Shown here one piece after another: positions 1 through 6,125 of a stretch of DNA of 7,150 bases. The notes beneath the pieces are model-generated. The model was not told the origin of the DNA, ran no database searches, and saw only the letters and a list, made by a program, of their open reading frames with translations. The stretch is from NCBI GenBank assembly GCA_903868375.1, contig CAIPVD010000217.1, forward strand, positions 1 to 7,150, in the 5' to 3' direction. The first letter of the stretch is position 1. Each line of letters starts with the position of its first letter. The position numbers were made by a program, and so were the translations under genes. The DNA is from an uncultured delta proteobacterium (GTDB lineage Bacteria > UBA10199 > GCA-002796325 > 1-14-0-20-49-13).

Positions 1-553
1 CCGCGTCCATTTCCTTCGGAGATTCTGCGAAAATAAGCGTATCTAAAATCGCGAGGCAAAGGTCTCTGGGATAAGAACACAGGAGAGTGAACAGAGCGTG
101 ATGTTCTTTTCTCGCGTATCCCATGAATGCTGCTGCAAGTTCGGGAGCTACACAGAAAAGTGCGGCAAGCGAACCTTTGTAAGTCGGCAGAACATTTTTC
201 GGCGCAGGATTTGTGGCTTTAAATGCCTCGGCCACCGCAAGTTCTTCTGCAGTTGTAGGTTCTTTCCATTCTGGCAGCCATCTGGCAACACCGCCACCAG
301 CAGAATCATCCACCGCCATTAATGCGCTATTTTCTTGAGCCGGTGTGCGCCTTCCTACGGCCGCAAAATCAGCGGCATCGGTGGCAAATCTTCTGGCGCC
401 GGCTTGAGTTCCTGTGTTCTGGTCCGCCGCAAGTAGATAGAAAGGCACTTCCAAATTATCAAGCGTTGGAACCGTCCATTGCGGAAGCGTACTCATTCCC
501 ATGAAGGCCGTACTTGCTTGAAAAGGCGATAGATTTAATGGATTCCAGCCCAT
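1..553 (-). CDS. Unrecognised protein, N-terminal 184 residues (runs off left edge)
   Basis: This is an open minus-strand frame without stops from a proposed ATG at 553 to the window edge, so the gene is 3'-truncated by the window. I do not recognise the family. The visible part begins MGWNPLNLSPFQ, is rich in Ala and Pro, has no N-terminal signal peptide, and contains Trp-rich spots (W3, W26, W92, W96). Residues 126-178 look helical and hydrophobic, with cysteines at 134, 159 and 165. Alternative starts are ATG at 502 (M18) and 496 (M20). None has a convincing Shine-Dalgarno sequence, unlike the other genes here. I chose 553 because the frame reads as continuous protein from there and it lies about 40 nt after the predicted transcription start of a strong promoter. 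An overlapping 33-codon ORF (560-459) in another frame is considered spurious. I am fairly sure that it is coding and unsure of start and function. Confidence 0.6.
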   Translation of the reverse strand, partial: MGWNPLNLSPFQASTAFMGMSTLPQWTVPTLDNLEVPFYLLAADQNTGTQAGARRFATDAADFAAVGRRTPAQENSALMAVDDSAGGGVARWLPEWKEPTTAEELAVAEAFKATNPAPKNVLPTYKGSLAALFCVAPELAAAFMGYARKEHHALFTLLCSYPRDLCLAILDTLIFAESPKEMDA

Positions 554-600
554 ATGGCATGTTATCGGCGCAGGTTAAAATAAGTTGCGTCTTTTTTTAA

Positions 601-629
601 GTATTATGCGATGAGTGGAAAAGTGTCAA
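601..629 (-). promoter_or_regulatory. Sigma-70-type promoter for the gene at 553-1
   Basis: On the minus strand a perfect -35 hexamer TTGACA (629-624) is followed by exactly 17 nt and the -10 hexamer TAATAC (606-601). Transcription would start near 594, giving an untranslated leader of about 40 nt before the ATG at 553. The promoter begins about 10 nt after the trxA stop codon, so the downstream gene can be expressed independently of trxA. I see no hairpin terminator between the trxA stop and this promoter, so read-through from trxA is also possible. Confidence 0.75.
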
Positions 630-638
630 TACTCGAAT

Positions 639-965
639 TTAAACGTTCGACAAAAGATTATCGAGGCTCGACTTCGGCACATTGCCGGTCACCTGGTTCA
701 CGACGCTGCCGCCTTTGAATACGATAATTGTCGGAATTCCGCGAATGCCGTATTTTGCAGCGGTTTCCGGAGAATCATCGACGTTAACTTTGCAAACGAG
801 AACCTTGCCGGCATTCTCTTCCGCAACTTTGTCGATAGTTGGAGCCAGCGCCTTGCACGGCCCGCACCAGGGGGCCCAAAAATCTACGAGCACCGGAAGC
901 TGTGACTGCAGAACAACCTTATCGAACGACTGATCATCTGTGTGAATTACATTTTCTGCTGACAT
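639..965 (-). CDS. trxA: Thioredoxin
   Basis: A cytoplasmic thiol-disulfide oxidoreductase of 108 residues, the normal length of classical thioredoxins, complete at both ends. The active site WCGPC is at residues 33-37 after the strand LVDFWAPWCGPC. The buried Asp (D28), the Lys partner (K59) and the cis-proline in GIPT (P78) are in place, and the C-terminal GGSVVNQVTG strand is typical. There is one extra cysteine, C58, outside the active site. The start ATG has a strong GGAGG (978-974) 8 nt upstream. The gene lies 45 nt downstream of the dehydratase-like gene on the same strand with no visible terminator between them, so it probably shares that transcript. It could then supply reducing power or protect the iron-sulfur proteins encoded upstream; that link is inference. 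The family assignment is secure. Confidence 0.97.
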   Translation of the reverse strand: MSAENVIHTDDQSFDKVVLQSQLPVLVDFWAPWCGPCKALAPTIDKVAEENAGKVLVCKVNVDDSPETAAKYGIRGIPTIIVFKGGSVVNQVTGNVPKSSLDNLLSNV

Positions 966-1010
966 TGTTATTTCCTCCAGCCACTTCCCTTAACCGCTTG
1001 GCAGAATAAA

Positions 1011-2288
1011 TCAAGCGATTTTTTCAAGGAAGGCTTCAATACGGGTTTTGTGCTGGCCGAACGTGGTGTTCTTCTTATCCACCGCGTCGCCGTTCAGGTT
1101 CAGAAAGCTGATCCCTTCGCGTTCGAACGCGCGCTCTATCTGCTGGATGTTGCCACCCGCCTGATGGCATCCCCAACTTGAATAATGAACAACGCCATCG
1201 ACCTTAAAGTCGCGCGCGATCTTAATGGAATTTTCGATGCGCCTGCTAATATCGCCGTTCGATGGATGTAAAATTAGTCGCTTTGCTATCGAGCCGAACG
1301 GATCGCTTACATCATAACCTTCGAAATAAGGAGTGGTGTATTCTTCACAGACAACCCGCGCACGAACGCCATCGTCTATCAGGTCCCAAAGTTCAGTATC
1401 GTATTGCGGAACTATGTGCATCCACATTATTCTCTTCGCACCTGCATCCGGCGTCGCACGCTTGTAATATTTATGCCTATCACCGCCACGTTCCAGCGCA
1501 CGAACCAGCTTATCGCCTACATCTATAAGTTTGTCGCTGCCTAAGAGATAGCATGACGGAAAGCAGAAGTTCGCCATTTCGTGGCCACGGAAAAGATTTT
1601 GCGGCTTTGCCTTGCGGAGCTCGTAAACTTTTTTCAGGCGCTTTAATCCTTCATCCGCCTTCGCGACCGCTTCTTTGATCGGCTCGATGGAATACTTCAC
1701 CTTTTTTATTTCAGCAACCTGATTTGCCGCATCTTCCAGCTGTTTCTTCAAATAGGCGACGGCACCTTCATTATATTCGTACGGGACATCCAAGAATAGG
1801 AACGGAACGCCGCCGGCCTTTGCGGTTTCAGAAAATGTCTTCAAGTTTCCATCGCAAAATAGCGACGTAGCGCCAACGAGTTCAGGCAGCGCAAAGTGTT
1901 TAGAGTGCGCGAGGCCAACTAACATACGGTGAAATGAACACATTGTGTTCGGAATGCCGATGGAGCCTGCCTTATCGAGGAACTGTTCAGATAGGCCTAC
2001 GGTCGAGAACATCCCTGAAAGTATCTCAAGGCTTAATGGAATGATGCCGAACGGATACAAAATCTCGGTAGGGAAAAAAACCGATGTCCATGCCCGCGAA
2101 TTCTTCGGATCCAGGGCCTCGCAGATAAAATCGACCTGGCTCTTGCGAAGTTCTCTTCCGCCCTTCGAGAGCTTTCGAGAGAGAATGAACTCGAGCCTGC
2201 GAAAAAGTTTCACCGCATCGTGAGGCTTGATGATCCCGCGGCTTATCGCCGCCATGTTCATCGAGGCTATTTTTTGTTTAAGCGCCAA
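1011..2288 (-). CDS. 2-hydroxyacyl-CoA dehydratase / benzoyl-CoA reductase family subunit (HgdB/BcrB-like)
   Basis: A 425-residue protein of the HgdB/BcrB/BcrC (COG1775-type) family. Members bind Fe-S clusters and perform difficult reductions or dehydrations with electrons from an ATP-hydrolysing activator. Family marks are the segment TSVFFPTEILYPFGIIPLSL near 68-87, the CD motif TSLFCDGN (C145), the late Cys segment HYSSWGCHQAGG (C374), and the C-terminal KTRIEAFLE (414-422). C117 (TMCSFHR), C145 and C374 are the likeliest cluster ligands; C242 and C246 (FCFPSC) are additional candidates. Residues 175-227 look like a Lys/Glu-rich helical or coiled-coil insert. The start is TTG at 2288, 3 nt after the stop of the upstream activator fusion. 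It has AAGGAG (2300-2295) 6 nt before it, which is better supported than the internal ATG at 2261. The partner is presumably the fusion protein encoded upstream. The substrate is unknown. A double-cubane-cluster-type reductase (YjiM-like) is as possible as a true hydroxyacyl-CoA dehydratase. Confidence 0.88.
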   Translation of the reverse strand: MALKQKIASMNMAAISRGIIKPHDAVKLFRRLEFILSRKLSKGGRELRKSQVDFICEALDPKNSRAWTSVFFPTEILYPFGIIPLSLEILSGMFSTVGLSEQFLDKAGSIGIPNTMCSFHRMLVGLAHSKHFALPELVGATSLFCDGNLKTFSETAKAGGVPFLFLDVPYEYNEGAVAYLKKQLEDAANQVAEIKKVKYSIEPIKEAVAKADEGLKRLKKVYELRKAKPQNLFRGHEMANFCFPSCYLLGSDKLIDVGDKLVRALERGGDRHKYYKRATPDAGAKRIMWMHIVPQYDTELWDLIDDGVRARVVCEEYTTPYFEGYDVSDPFGSIAKRLILHPSNGDISRRIENSIKIARDFKVDGVVHYSSWGCHQAGGNIQQIERAFEREGISFLNLNGDAVDKKNTTFGQHKTRIEAFLEKIA

Positions 2289-2291
2289 ACG

Positions 2292-3950
2292 TTACTCCTT
2301 CATCGCATATATCGCCGCGCCTAGCGCACCGACTATCTGCGGATTTGGTATGATCTTCATCTTGCCGCCAAGCGCCAGCGCTAGTTCTTCTACAAGAGCC
2401 GGATTTTTCGCAACTCCACCGCTCATATAATAAGGCGGCGCGCCCTCTATCCTTTTAACGAGCCCGGCGGTACGAACGGCAATGGATCTGTGTATCCCCT
2501 TCGATATCTCTTCTTTAGAATTTCCTTCGGCTATCAAAGATATGACTTCCGATTCGGCAAATACAGAACACATACTGCTTACAGGGACGACATTCTTCGT
2601 CTTCATTGCAAGCTTTGCAAAGTCTTCGAGCTTCATCTGAAGCTTTTCCGCCATAACTTCCAGGAATCTTCCGGTGCCGGCCGCGCACTTGTCGTTCATG
2701 GCAAATTTTTGAACGTTACCTGCGCCATCTATCTTTATCGCCTTGCTATCCTGACCGCCGATATCGACTATGGTACCGGCCTCGCCCAACACATGATGCG
2801 CGCCAATTGCGTGGCAGGTGATTTCGGTGACAGATTCGTCGGCGAAGTCTATGCTATTCCTTCCGTAACCTGTTGCAACGATCTTAGCCACATCCTTTGC
2901 CTTTATTCCGGCCTTCGCAAGCAAACGTTCGTATCCTTTTTTGGCGCTCTCTTTAACGGACGTGCCGGTCGATACTATCTCTTCGGAAGCAATGCGGCAC
3001 GAGCCGTCTATGCAGACAAGCTTCGTAGCGTGCGAACCGCTATCTATTCCAACATAATATTTACCAACCTTGCTGGCCTTGCTTGCCTTGCTGGCCTTGC
3101 TGGCAGGTTTGATCTTTTCCAAGAACGCTTCAAGCCTCGTCATAATTTGCCCCTCGTCGCGCGACATAAGGTCGTGCTCTATCATAAGTATCGGATAGTC
3201 TTCGCCCAGCTCCTTCTTTATATAAAGGTAGTCGAACGCGTAAAAATCGCAGAACTTGAGCGCATTCACAACAATTCCTGCTAGCCCAGCTTCTTTTATC
3301 TCTTTCACCAGTTCTTTCTTGTAACGCTCGTCATTTGTGCGCGGGCATTTATTGTTCTCGATGTAATACGCAGCCATCTCATCAAAGCTGGCGCTCGAAC
3401 CGATCTCTCCAGCTTTTGCCTTATGGATACACTGATTCAGATAAAGTTTCGCCACGCCGTATTTTTGAAATATCTTATCGAACGCCGCTTCATAGACGTT
3501 GGAACCGATGACGCCAATATTACACGTCCCAGCCGACACTTCCCCCATTCCACCTCGGGGGTGGCACCCCCGCGGTGGTGTGGGTTGAATGAATGCATCT
3601 AACTTTTTTAGTTGTTCTGCATAGAATTTCACCGCCGCGGTATCTTTGTTCTTCGGAAAATCGAGTAGGAAAAGTTTTTCAGTCCCGATCTTTTCCGCAA
3701 GAGCGGCGTAAAGTTTTTTCATCGCATCGCATGAAGACGGGATAACGATAAAGGCAAATTCGTCGTGCTTATTTAATAGATATTCATACAGGCTCTTCGA
3801 ATACGAACAAATGTTCTCGTGAAAGGCGCAATGATATTCGGTTCGCGGAACACTCGCCAGTTCGTCGGCAGTTAAATACACTGGCTCAAATCCGCGCGCA
3901 GCGAGCATACTCGTGGGAATTAGCGAACAAAATATCGGAATCCTTTTCAT
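2292..3950 (-). CDS. Fusion of HgdB-like dehydratase domain with BadF/HgdC-type ATP-dependent activase
   Basis: A 552-residue two-domain protein. Residues 1-280 are a complete HgdB/BcrC-like domain: IPIFCSLIPTSMLAARGFEP at 4-23, C48 (HENICSY), C74 (PSSCDAMKK), C234 (LKFCDFYAFD) and the terminal QIMTRLEAFLEKIK (268-281). A 9-bp-repeat-encoded Ala/Ser/Lys linker (283-294) follows. Residues 298-552 are an activase of the ASKHA ATPase fold. It has phosphate-1 GIDSGSHATK (301-310), phosphate-2 VDIGGQDSK (395-403), the cluster Cys in NDKCAAGTGRF (C422), a second cluster Cys in VSSMCSVFAESE (C461), and adenosine motif MSGGVAKNP (509-517). In known homodimeric activators these two Cys per subunit hold a bridging [4Fe-4S] cluster. 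The activase would pass ATP-driven low-potential electrons to the fused domain or to the next gene's product. The ATG at 3950 is the only start before an in-frame stop 30 nt upstream, and its Shine-Dalgarno is weak. Residues 123-136 come from a GC-rich palindrome. Confidence 0.9.
   Translation of the reverse strand: MKRIPIFCSLIPTSMLAARGFEPVYLTADELASVPRTEYHCAFHENICSYSKSLYEYLLNKHDEFAFIVIPSSCDAMKKLYAALAEKIGTEKLFLLDFPKNKDTAAVKFYAEQLKKLDAFIQPTPPRGCHPRGGMGEVSAGTCNIGVIGSNVYEAAFDKIFQKYGVAKLYLNQCIHKAKAGEIGSSASFDEMAAYYIENNKCPRTNDERYKKELVKEIKEAGLAGIVVNALKFCDFYAFDYLYIKKELGEDYPILMIEHDLMSRDEGQIMTRLEAFLEKIKPASKASKASKASKVGKYYVGIDSGSHATKLVCIDGSCRIASEEIVSTGTSVKESAKKGYERLLAKAGIKAKDVAKIVATGYGRNSIDFADESVTEITCHAIGAHHVLGEAGTIVDIGGQDSKAIKIDGAGNVQKFAMNDKCAAGTGRFLEVMAEKLQMKLEDFAKLAMKTKNVVPVSSMCSVFAESEVISLIAEGNSKEEISKGIHRSIAVRTAGLVKRIEGAPPYYMSGGVAKNPALVEELALALGGKMKIIPNPQIVGALGAAIYAMKE
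2295..2300 (-). promoter_or_regulatory. Ribosome binding site that fixes a TTG start
   Basis: AAGGAG lies within the last codons of the activase fusion gene (the Lys-Glu-stop end) and 6 nt before TTG at 2288. It supports TTG as the start of the downstream dehydratase subunit. It also implies translational coupling, because ribosomes terminating on the first gene sit on the initiation site of the second. Confidence 0.75.
3069..3104 (-). repeat. Four tandem 9-bp repeats encoding an Ala-Ser-Lys linker
   Basis: On the minus strand the unit GCCAGCAAG occurs four times in a row; one copy has a single substitution (GCAAGCAAG). In frame it encodes (Ala-Ser-Lys)x4, residues 283-294, exactly at the boundary between the dehydratase-like domain and the activase domain. 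It reads as a flexible basic linker, able to change length by slippage in whole codons without breaking the frame. Confidence 0.9.
3544..3584. repeat. 41-bp GC-rich imperfect palindrome inside a coding region
   Basis: The core is a 14-nt arm CCACCTCGGGGGTG (3550-3563), a single centre base, and the arm CACCCCCGCGGTGG (3565-3578), with one mismatch. The symmetry extends outward to 3544 and 3584 with two more mismatches, giving 20-nt arms. The element lies in frame in the activase fusion gene and encodes residues 123-136 (Pro/Gly/Arg-rich, PTPPRGCHPRGGMG). This is unlike the surrounding Lys/Ile/Ala-rich protein, and its base composition is unlike the flanks. It falls between two subdomains, where an insertion would be tolerated. 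It resembles dispersed palindromic elements that insert into genes; whether it recurs in this genome cannot be seen here. Confidence 0.85.
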
Positions 3951-3951
3951 A

Positions 3952-4008
3952 AGAGTCGCGCTTCCATACCCTGAAGTTCATAAAAAGACAATAACATTGA
4001 GCGACTCT
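3952..4008. repeat. Spaced inverted repeat upstream of the activase fusion gene
   Basis: AGAGTCGC (3952-3959) and its exact reverse complement GCGACTCT (4001-4008) are separated by 41 nt. One arm touches the region just before the start codon at 3950. It could fold the 5' leader of the minus-strand operon or be a paired protein site. Eight bases is short enough to arise by chance in a region this size, so this is tentative. Confidence 0.3.
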
Positions 4009-4025
4009 AATATCATTAATAATAT

Positions 4026-4058
4026 CAATATCTTATCCATATAACCATTTAGATATTG
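4026..4058. promoter_or_regulatory. AT-rich inverted repeat in divergent control region, possible operator
   Basis: CAATATCT (4026-4033) and AGATATTG (4051-4058) are exact reverse complements, 17 nt apart. They sit in the most AT-rich part of the 178-bp region between the divergent activase fusion gene and the rhodanese gene. The layout would suit an operator for a dimeric regulator acting on both promoters. I could not place convincing -35/-10 pairs for either gene in this stretch. Confidence 0.35.
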
Positions 4059-4128
4059 TATGCCACTTTGCGTAGTAATAGAATGTATGCAGAAATAATA
4101 TGAAGGTCAGAAAGGGGGTGTATGACAT

Positions 4129-4506
4129 ATGTTAAAGACAATGAACAGAAACGAGCTAGTGCGCCTCATAGAGACGAATGCTAATTTTAAGCTTTTGGAC
4201 GTACTCGACACGGAGAGCTATAACAAAGGCCACATTAAAGGATCTATATCGATGCCGTTGAAAATGATCGGGCGCAACGCTCCGAAGATGCTTAACAAGA
4301 GCGACATGATAGTCACTTACTGCGCAAGTTTTGACTGCAAGGCGAGTACGGAGGCTGCAGAGAAGTTGATAAAGCTAGGGTACACGAACGTCTATGACTA
4401 CAAGGGTGGGCTTAAAGATTTTCAGGAGACCGGTCTTCCACTGGAAAAGACGTTCAACAAAGATGATTACAAAGATATGGATAAGAACAGCGCAAGCTGC
4501 GACTAG
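4129..4506 (+). CDS. Small single-domain rhodanese-like protein
   Basis: A 125-residue cytoplasmic protein with one rhodanese domain, the usual size of stand-alone sulfurtransferases (GlpE/PspE class). The family core is visible: LLDVLDTESYNKGHIKGSISMP (residues 22-43), the active-site loop YCASFDCKAS (64-73) with catalytic C65, and the closing YTNVYDYKGGLKDFQETGLPLE (85-106). The active-site loop carries a second cysteine, C70, which could form a disulfide or take part in persulfide exchange. A polar tail (107-125) ends SASCD with a further Cys at 124. The proposed start has AAAGGGGG (4111-4118) 10 nt upstream. An overlapping ATG at 4122 is in another frame. The gene is divergent from the activase fusion and convergent with the next gene, so it is probably monocistronic. 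A role in sulfane-sulfur handling is family knowledge; the physiological substrate is not visible. Confidence 0.9.
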   Translation: MLKTMNRNELVRLIETNANFKLLDVLDTESYNKGHIKGSISMPLKMIGRNAPKMLNKSDMIVTYCASFDCKASTEAAEKLIKLGYTNVYDYKGGLKDFQETGLPLEKTFNKDDYKDMDKNSASCD

Positions 4507-4533
4507 CGTTATCTCATGAGGCGAGAACGAAAT

Positions 4534-4570
4534 AATGCCCCGGAAGAAGTGACTCCCGGGGCATTTTGTT
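4534..4570. terminator. Intrinsic terminator between convergent genes, probably bidirectional
   Basis: AATGCCCCGG (4534-4543) pairs perfectly with CCGGGGCATT (4556-4565), giving a 10-bp GC-rich stem with a 12-nt loop. TTTTGTT follows on the plus strand. The rhodanese gene stops 27 nt before the stem. On the minus strand the stop codon of the convergent membrane-protein gene (4571-4569) is only 3 nt from the stem and the sequence after the hairpin is ATTATTT-like, so the same structure can end both transcripts. Confidence 0.9.
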
Positions 4571-5396
4571 ATCTAGTTACAGTTCCAAACCTTGTTGCAA
4601 TAGTAGCTCCAAGCCCAGCCATCCAAACAGCTATCTTCACAAGCGCGCCAACAACTGGCACAAACGAAATGGCGGCAAGGATCAGAAATCCGATCAGCAC
4701 CTCTATCACCATCGGCTGGCCAGGTTTCTTTAGATATCTGAAAAAATAAAGCCCGATAAGTTGCGACATTACCGCGTAGCCGAACAACGTCGCCGCCGAC
4801 AAGATTATGAACAGCAGCGGAACGAGCGGAATTCCTACCACGCTTATTAATAGGAAGATCGTAATGGGCAAGATCAGCACGAACGCGATAAAGCCGTAAT
4901 AGAACGATCTCCAAAGATGCCGCTCGGCAAAGGAAGACGCCTTACCAACCTTGTGCGTAAAGAGCGCCGCGATAAGAAGAAAGATCGCGCCGAATCCGAT
5001 AAAGACCACAAGCCCAACGCCGACCACCCAGATCCCTAGCAATGGTAATAAGCAGCTCTTTCCGCAACCGAACTTGGTCAGAGAAAATTCGAACGTCTTA
5101 TCGGAAATTTCCGCGCCCGATTCTTTAATGAGTTTGCCGAATATCACGACGGCGTTTCCTTTGACCTTACCAGTAGATCCAACCGTCATATTGCCAAGTA
5201 TCGCGACGGCGTCGCCAGCCACTTCGCCATCGATCTTTAGATCGCCGGCGATCGTTACCGCATTATCGACGGTGACACCCTGGCCAACGATCGCGCCCTG
5301 GCCGAATTTCACCACATCTCCAGACTGCGCGGCCGAAGCAACGGTGGCGGCAGTTACTAAACAGACGAACGCCAAAAAACGAACGATATTTTTCAT
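4569..5396 (-). CDS. Exported bactofilin-like (polymer-forming) domain protein with C-terminal membrane region
   Basis: A 275-residue protein. Residues 1-22 form a signal peptide (MKNIVRFLAF, hydrophobic core, ASA before residue 23). Residues 26-104 are Gly/Val-rich short-period repeats such as IAGDLKIDGEVAGDAVAILGNM, typical of the right-handed beta-helix of bactofilins and related polymer-forming proteins. The rest is hydrophobic, with membrane segments near 116-146, 166-189, 190-214 and 228-265. A Cys pair (C111, C115) stands at the beta-helix/membrane junction. The beta-helix would therefore lie outside the cytoplasmic membrane, unlike cytosolic bactofilins. The frame is open to an ATG at 5462, but I chose 5396 because AAAGGGGGAG lies just before it and it creates the signal peptide. 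The gene stands alone, divergent from cbiM. A role in the envelope is inferred; no specific function is recognised. Confidence 0.8.
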   Translation of the reverse strand: MKNIVRFLAFVCLVTAATVASAAQSGDVVKFGQGAIVGQGVTVDNAVTIAGDLKIDGEVAGDAVAILGNMTVGSTGKVKGNAVVIFGKLIKESGAEISDKTFEFSLTKFGCGKSCLLPLLGIWVVGVGLVVFIGFGAIFLLIAALFTHKVGKASSFAERHLWRSFYYGFIAFVLILPITIFLLISVVGIPLVPLLFIILSAATLFGYAVMSQLIGLYFFRYLKKPGQPMVIEVLIGFLILAAISFVPVVGALVKIAVWMAGLGATIATRFGTVTR

Positions 5397-5420
5397 ACTC
5401 TCCCCCTTTGCAACAATAAA

Positions 5421-5448
5421 AGCATAATTACCCAAAATTGTCTTGCAA
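5421..5448 (-). promoter_or_regulatory. Candidate promoter for the bactofilin-like gene
   Basis: On the minus strand TTGCAA (5448-5443) and TATGCT (5426-5421) are spaced by 16 nt; each matches 4 of 6 consensus bases. The start would be near 5414, leaving a short leader that contains the GGGGGAG site. TTGCAA is its own reverse complement, so the same hexamer could serve as a -35 for the divergent cbiM operon, but the plus-strand -10 candidates (around 5464-5471) are poor. No cobalamin riboswitch fits in this 93-bp spacer. Confidence 0.35.
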
Positions 5449-5489
5449 AATATCCCGCGCATCCCTAATTACCCCGCAGGGAGAATTGG

Positions 5490-6125
5490 ATGCACATACC
5501 AGACGGATTTTTAGCGGCGCCAGTGTTCGGTACGGGCTGGGGTTTATCCTTGGCAGGGCTATGGCTCGCGGTAAAAAAGACGACGAAGAACCTTAAAGAG
5601 CGAACGATACCGCTGCTTGGAGTTACGTCCGCGTTCGTATTCGCCGCGCAGATGGTCGATTTTCCCGTTGCCGGCGGAACGAGCGGCCACATACTAGGCG
5701 GAGCGCTGGCCGCTATACTTCTGGGGCCCTACGCGGGAGCACTGGTGATGGCGCTCGTAATTACCGTTCAGTGCCTTCTATTCCAAGACGGTGGGCTAAC
5801 GGAGCTCGGCGCCAACATCTTTAACATGGGTTTCATCGGTTCCGTAGGCGCATATGTAATTTACTCGCCGATAAAAAAGATCGTCCGCGGTAACAGGGGT
5901 ATTTTGATCGGAGCTGCCGTTTCCACATGGATATCCGTCGTCGTGGCAAGCGCCGCATGCGCTTTAGAACTCGTAGTCTCCGGCACATCACCGTTTGGCA
6001 TGACCATGCCGGTCATGATCATTACGCATATGATGGTCGGTATCGTAGAAGCAACGGTTACCGTATTCATCGTGGCATTCATTTTGAAGGTAAGGCCCGA
6101 TCTGATATTTAAAGGAAACAGCTAA
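5490..6125 (+). CDS. cbiM: ECF transporter substrate-binding membrane component for cobalt/nickel (CbiM/NikM)
   Basis: An integral membrane S-component of 211 residues that captures Co(II) or Ni(II) for an energy-coupling-factor transporter. The N-terminus MHIPDGFL is the family hallmark: in characterised NikM/CbiM proteins the amino terminus and His2 help bind the metal, so the start codon is certain. It is preceded by AGGGAG (5478-5483) at 6 nt. His67 in GGTSGHILGG corresponds to the third conserved ligand region, and FQDGGLTELGANIFNMG (98-114) is a conserved family loop. About six hydrophobic segments run to residue 200. It is followed by cbiQ with a 1-nt overlap, and no separate or fused CbiN/NikN is visible. 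The M protein ends at the family's short length. Co versus Ni specificity cannot be decided from the sequence. No cobalamin riboswitch precedes it. Confidence 0.93.
   Translation: MHIPDGFLAAPVFGTGWGLSLAGLWLAVKKTTKNLKERTIPLLGVTSAFVFAAQMVDFPVAGGTSGHILGGALAAILLGPYAGALVMALVITVQCLLFQDGGLTELGANIFNMGFIGSVGAYVIYSPIKKIVRGNRGILIGAAVSTWISVVVASAACALELVVSGTSPFGMTMPVMIITHMMVGIVEATVTVFIVAFILKVRPDLIFKGNS

Noticed and set aside
98..504. Two plus-strand ORFs (74 and 60 codons) in the left-edge region
   Set aside because: They are Cys/Arg/Phe-rich, lack family features, and lie opposite the continuous minus-strand frame, so they are antisense shadows.
459..560. 33-codon ORF beginning MPYGLES on the minus strand in a different frame at the head of the left-edge gene
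   Set aside because: It overlaps the longer frame, lacks a ribosome binding site and is short. The competing frame stays open for 184 codons to the window edge.
2490..3284. 264-codon plus-strand ORF opposite the activase fusion gene
   Set aside because: It is long only because the opposite strand is well-composed coding sequence. It shows no recognisable motif, and the minus-strand frame has unmistakable ATPase motifs.
5397..5462. Upstream ATG at 5462 as start of the bactofilin-like gene
   Set aside because: The ATG at 5396 has a strong purine-rich ribosome binding site directly before it and begins a clean signal peptide. The extra 22 residues would bury that peptide and overlap the promoter region.
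5397..5489. Cobalamin riboswitch or NikR operator upstream of cbiM
   Set aside because: The spacer is only 93 bp, no B12-box-like conserved element is present, and I found no GTATGA/TCATAC-type dyad.
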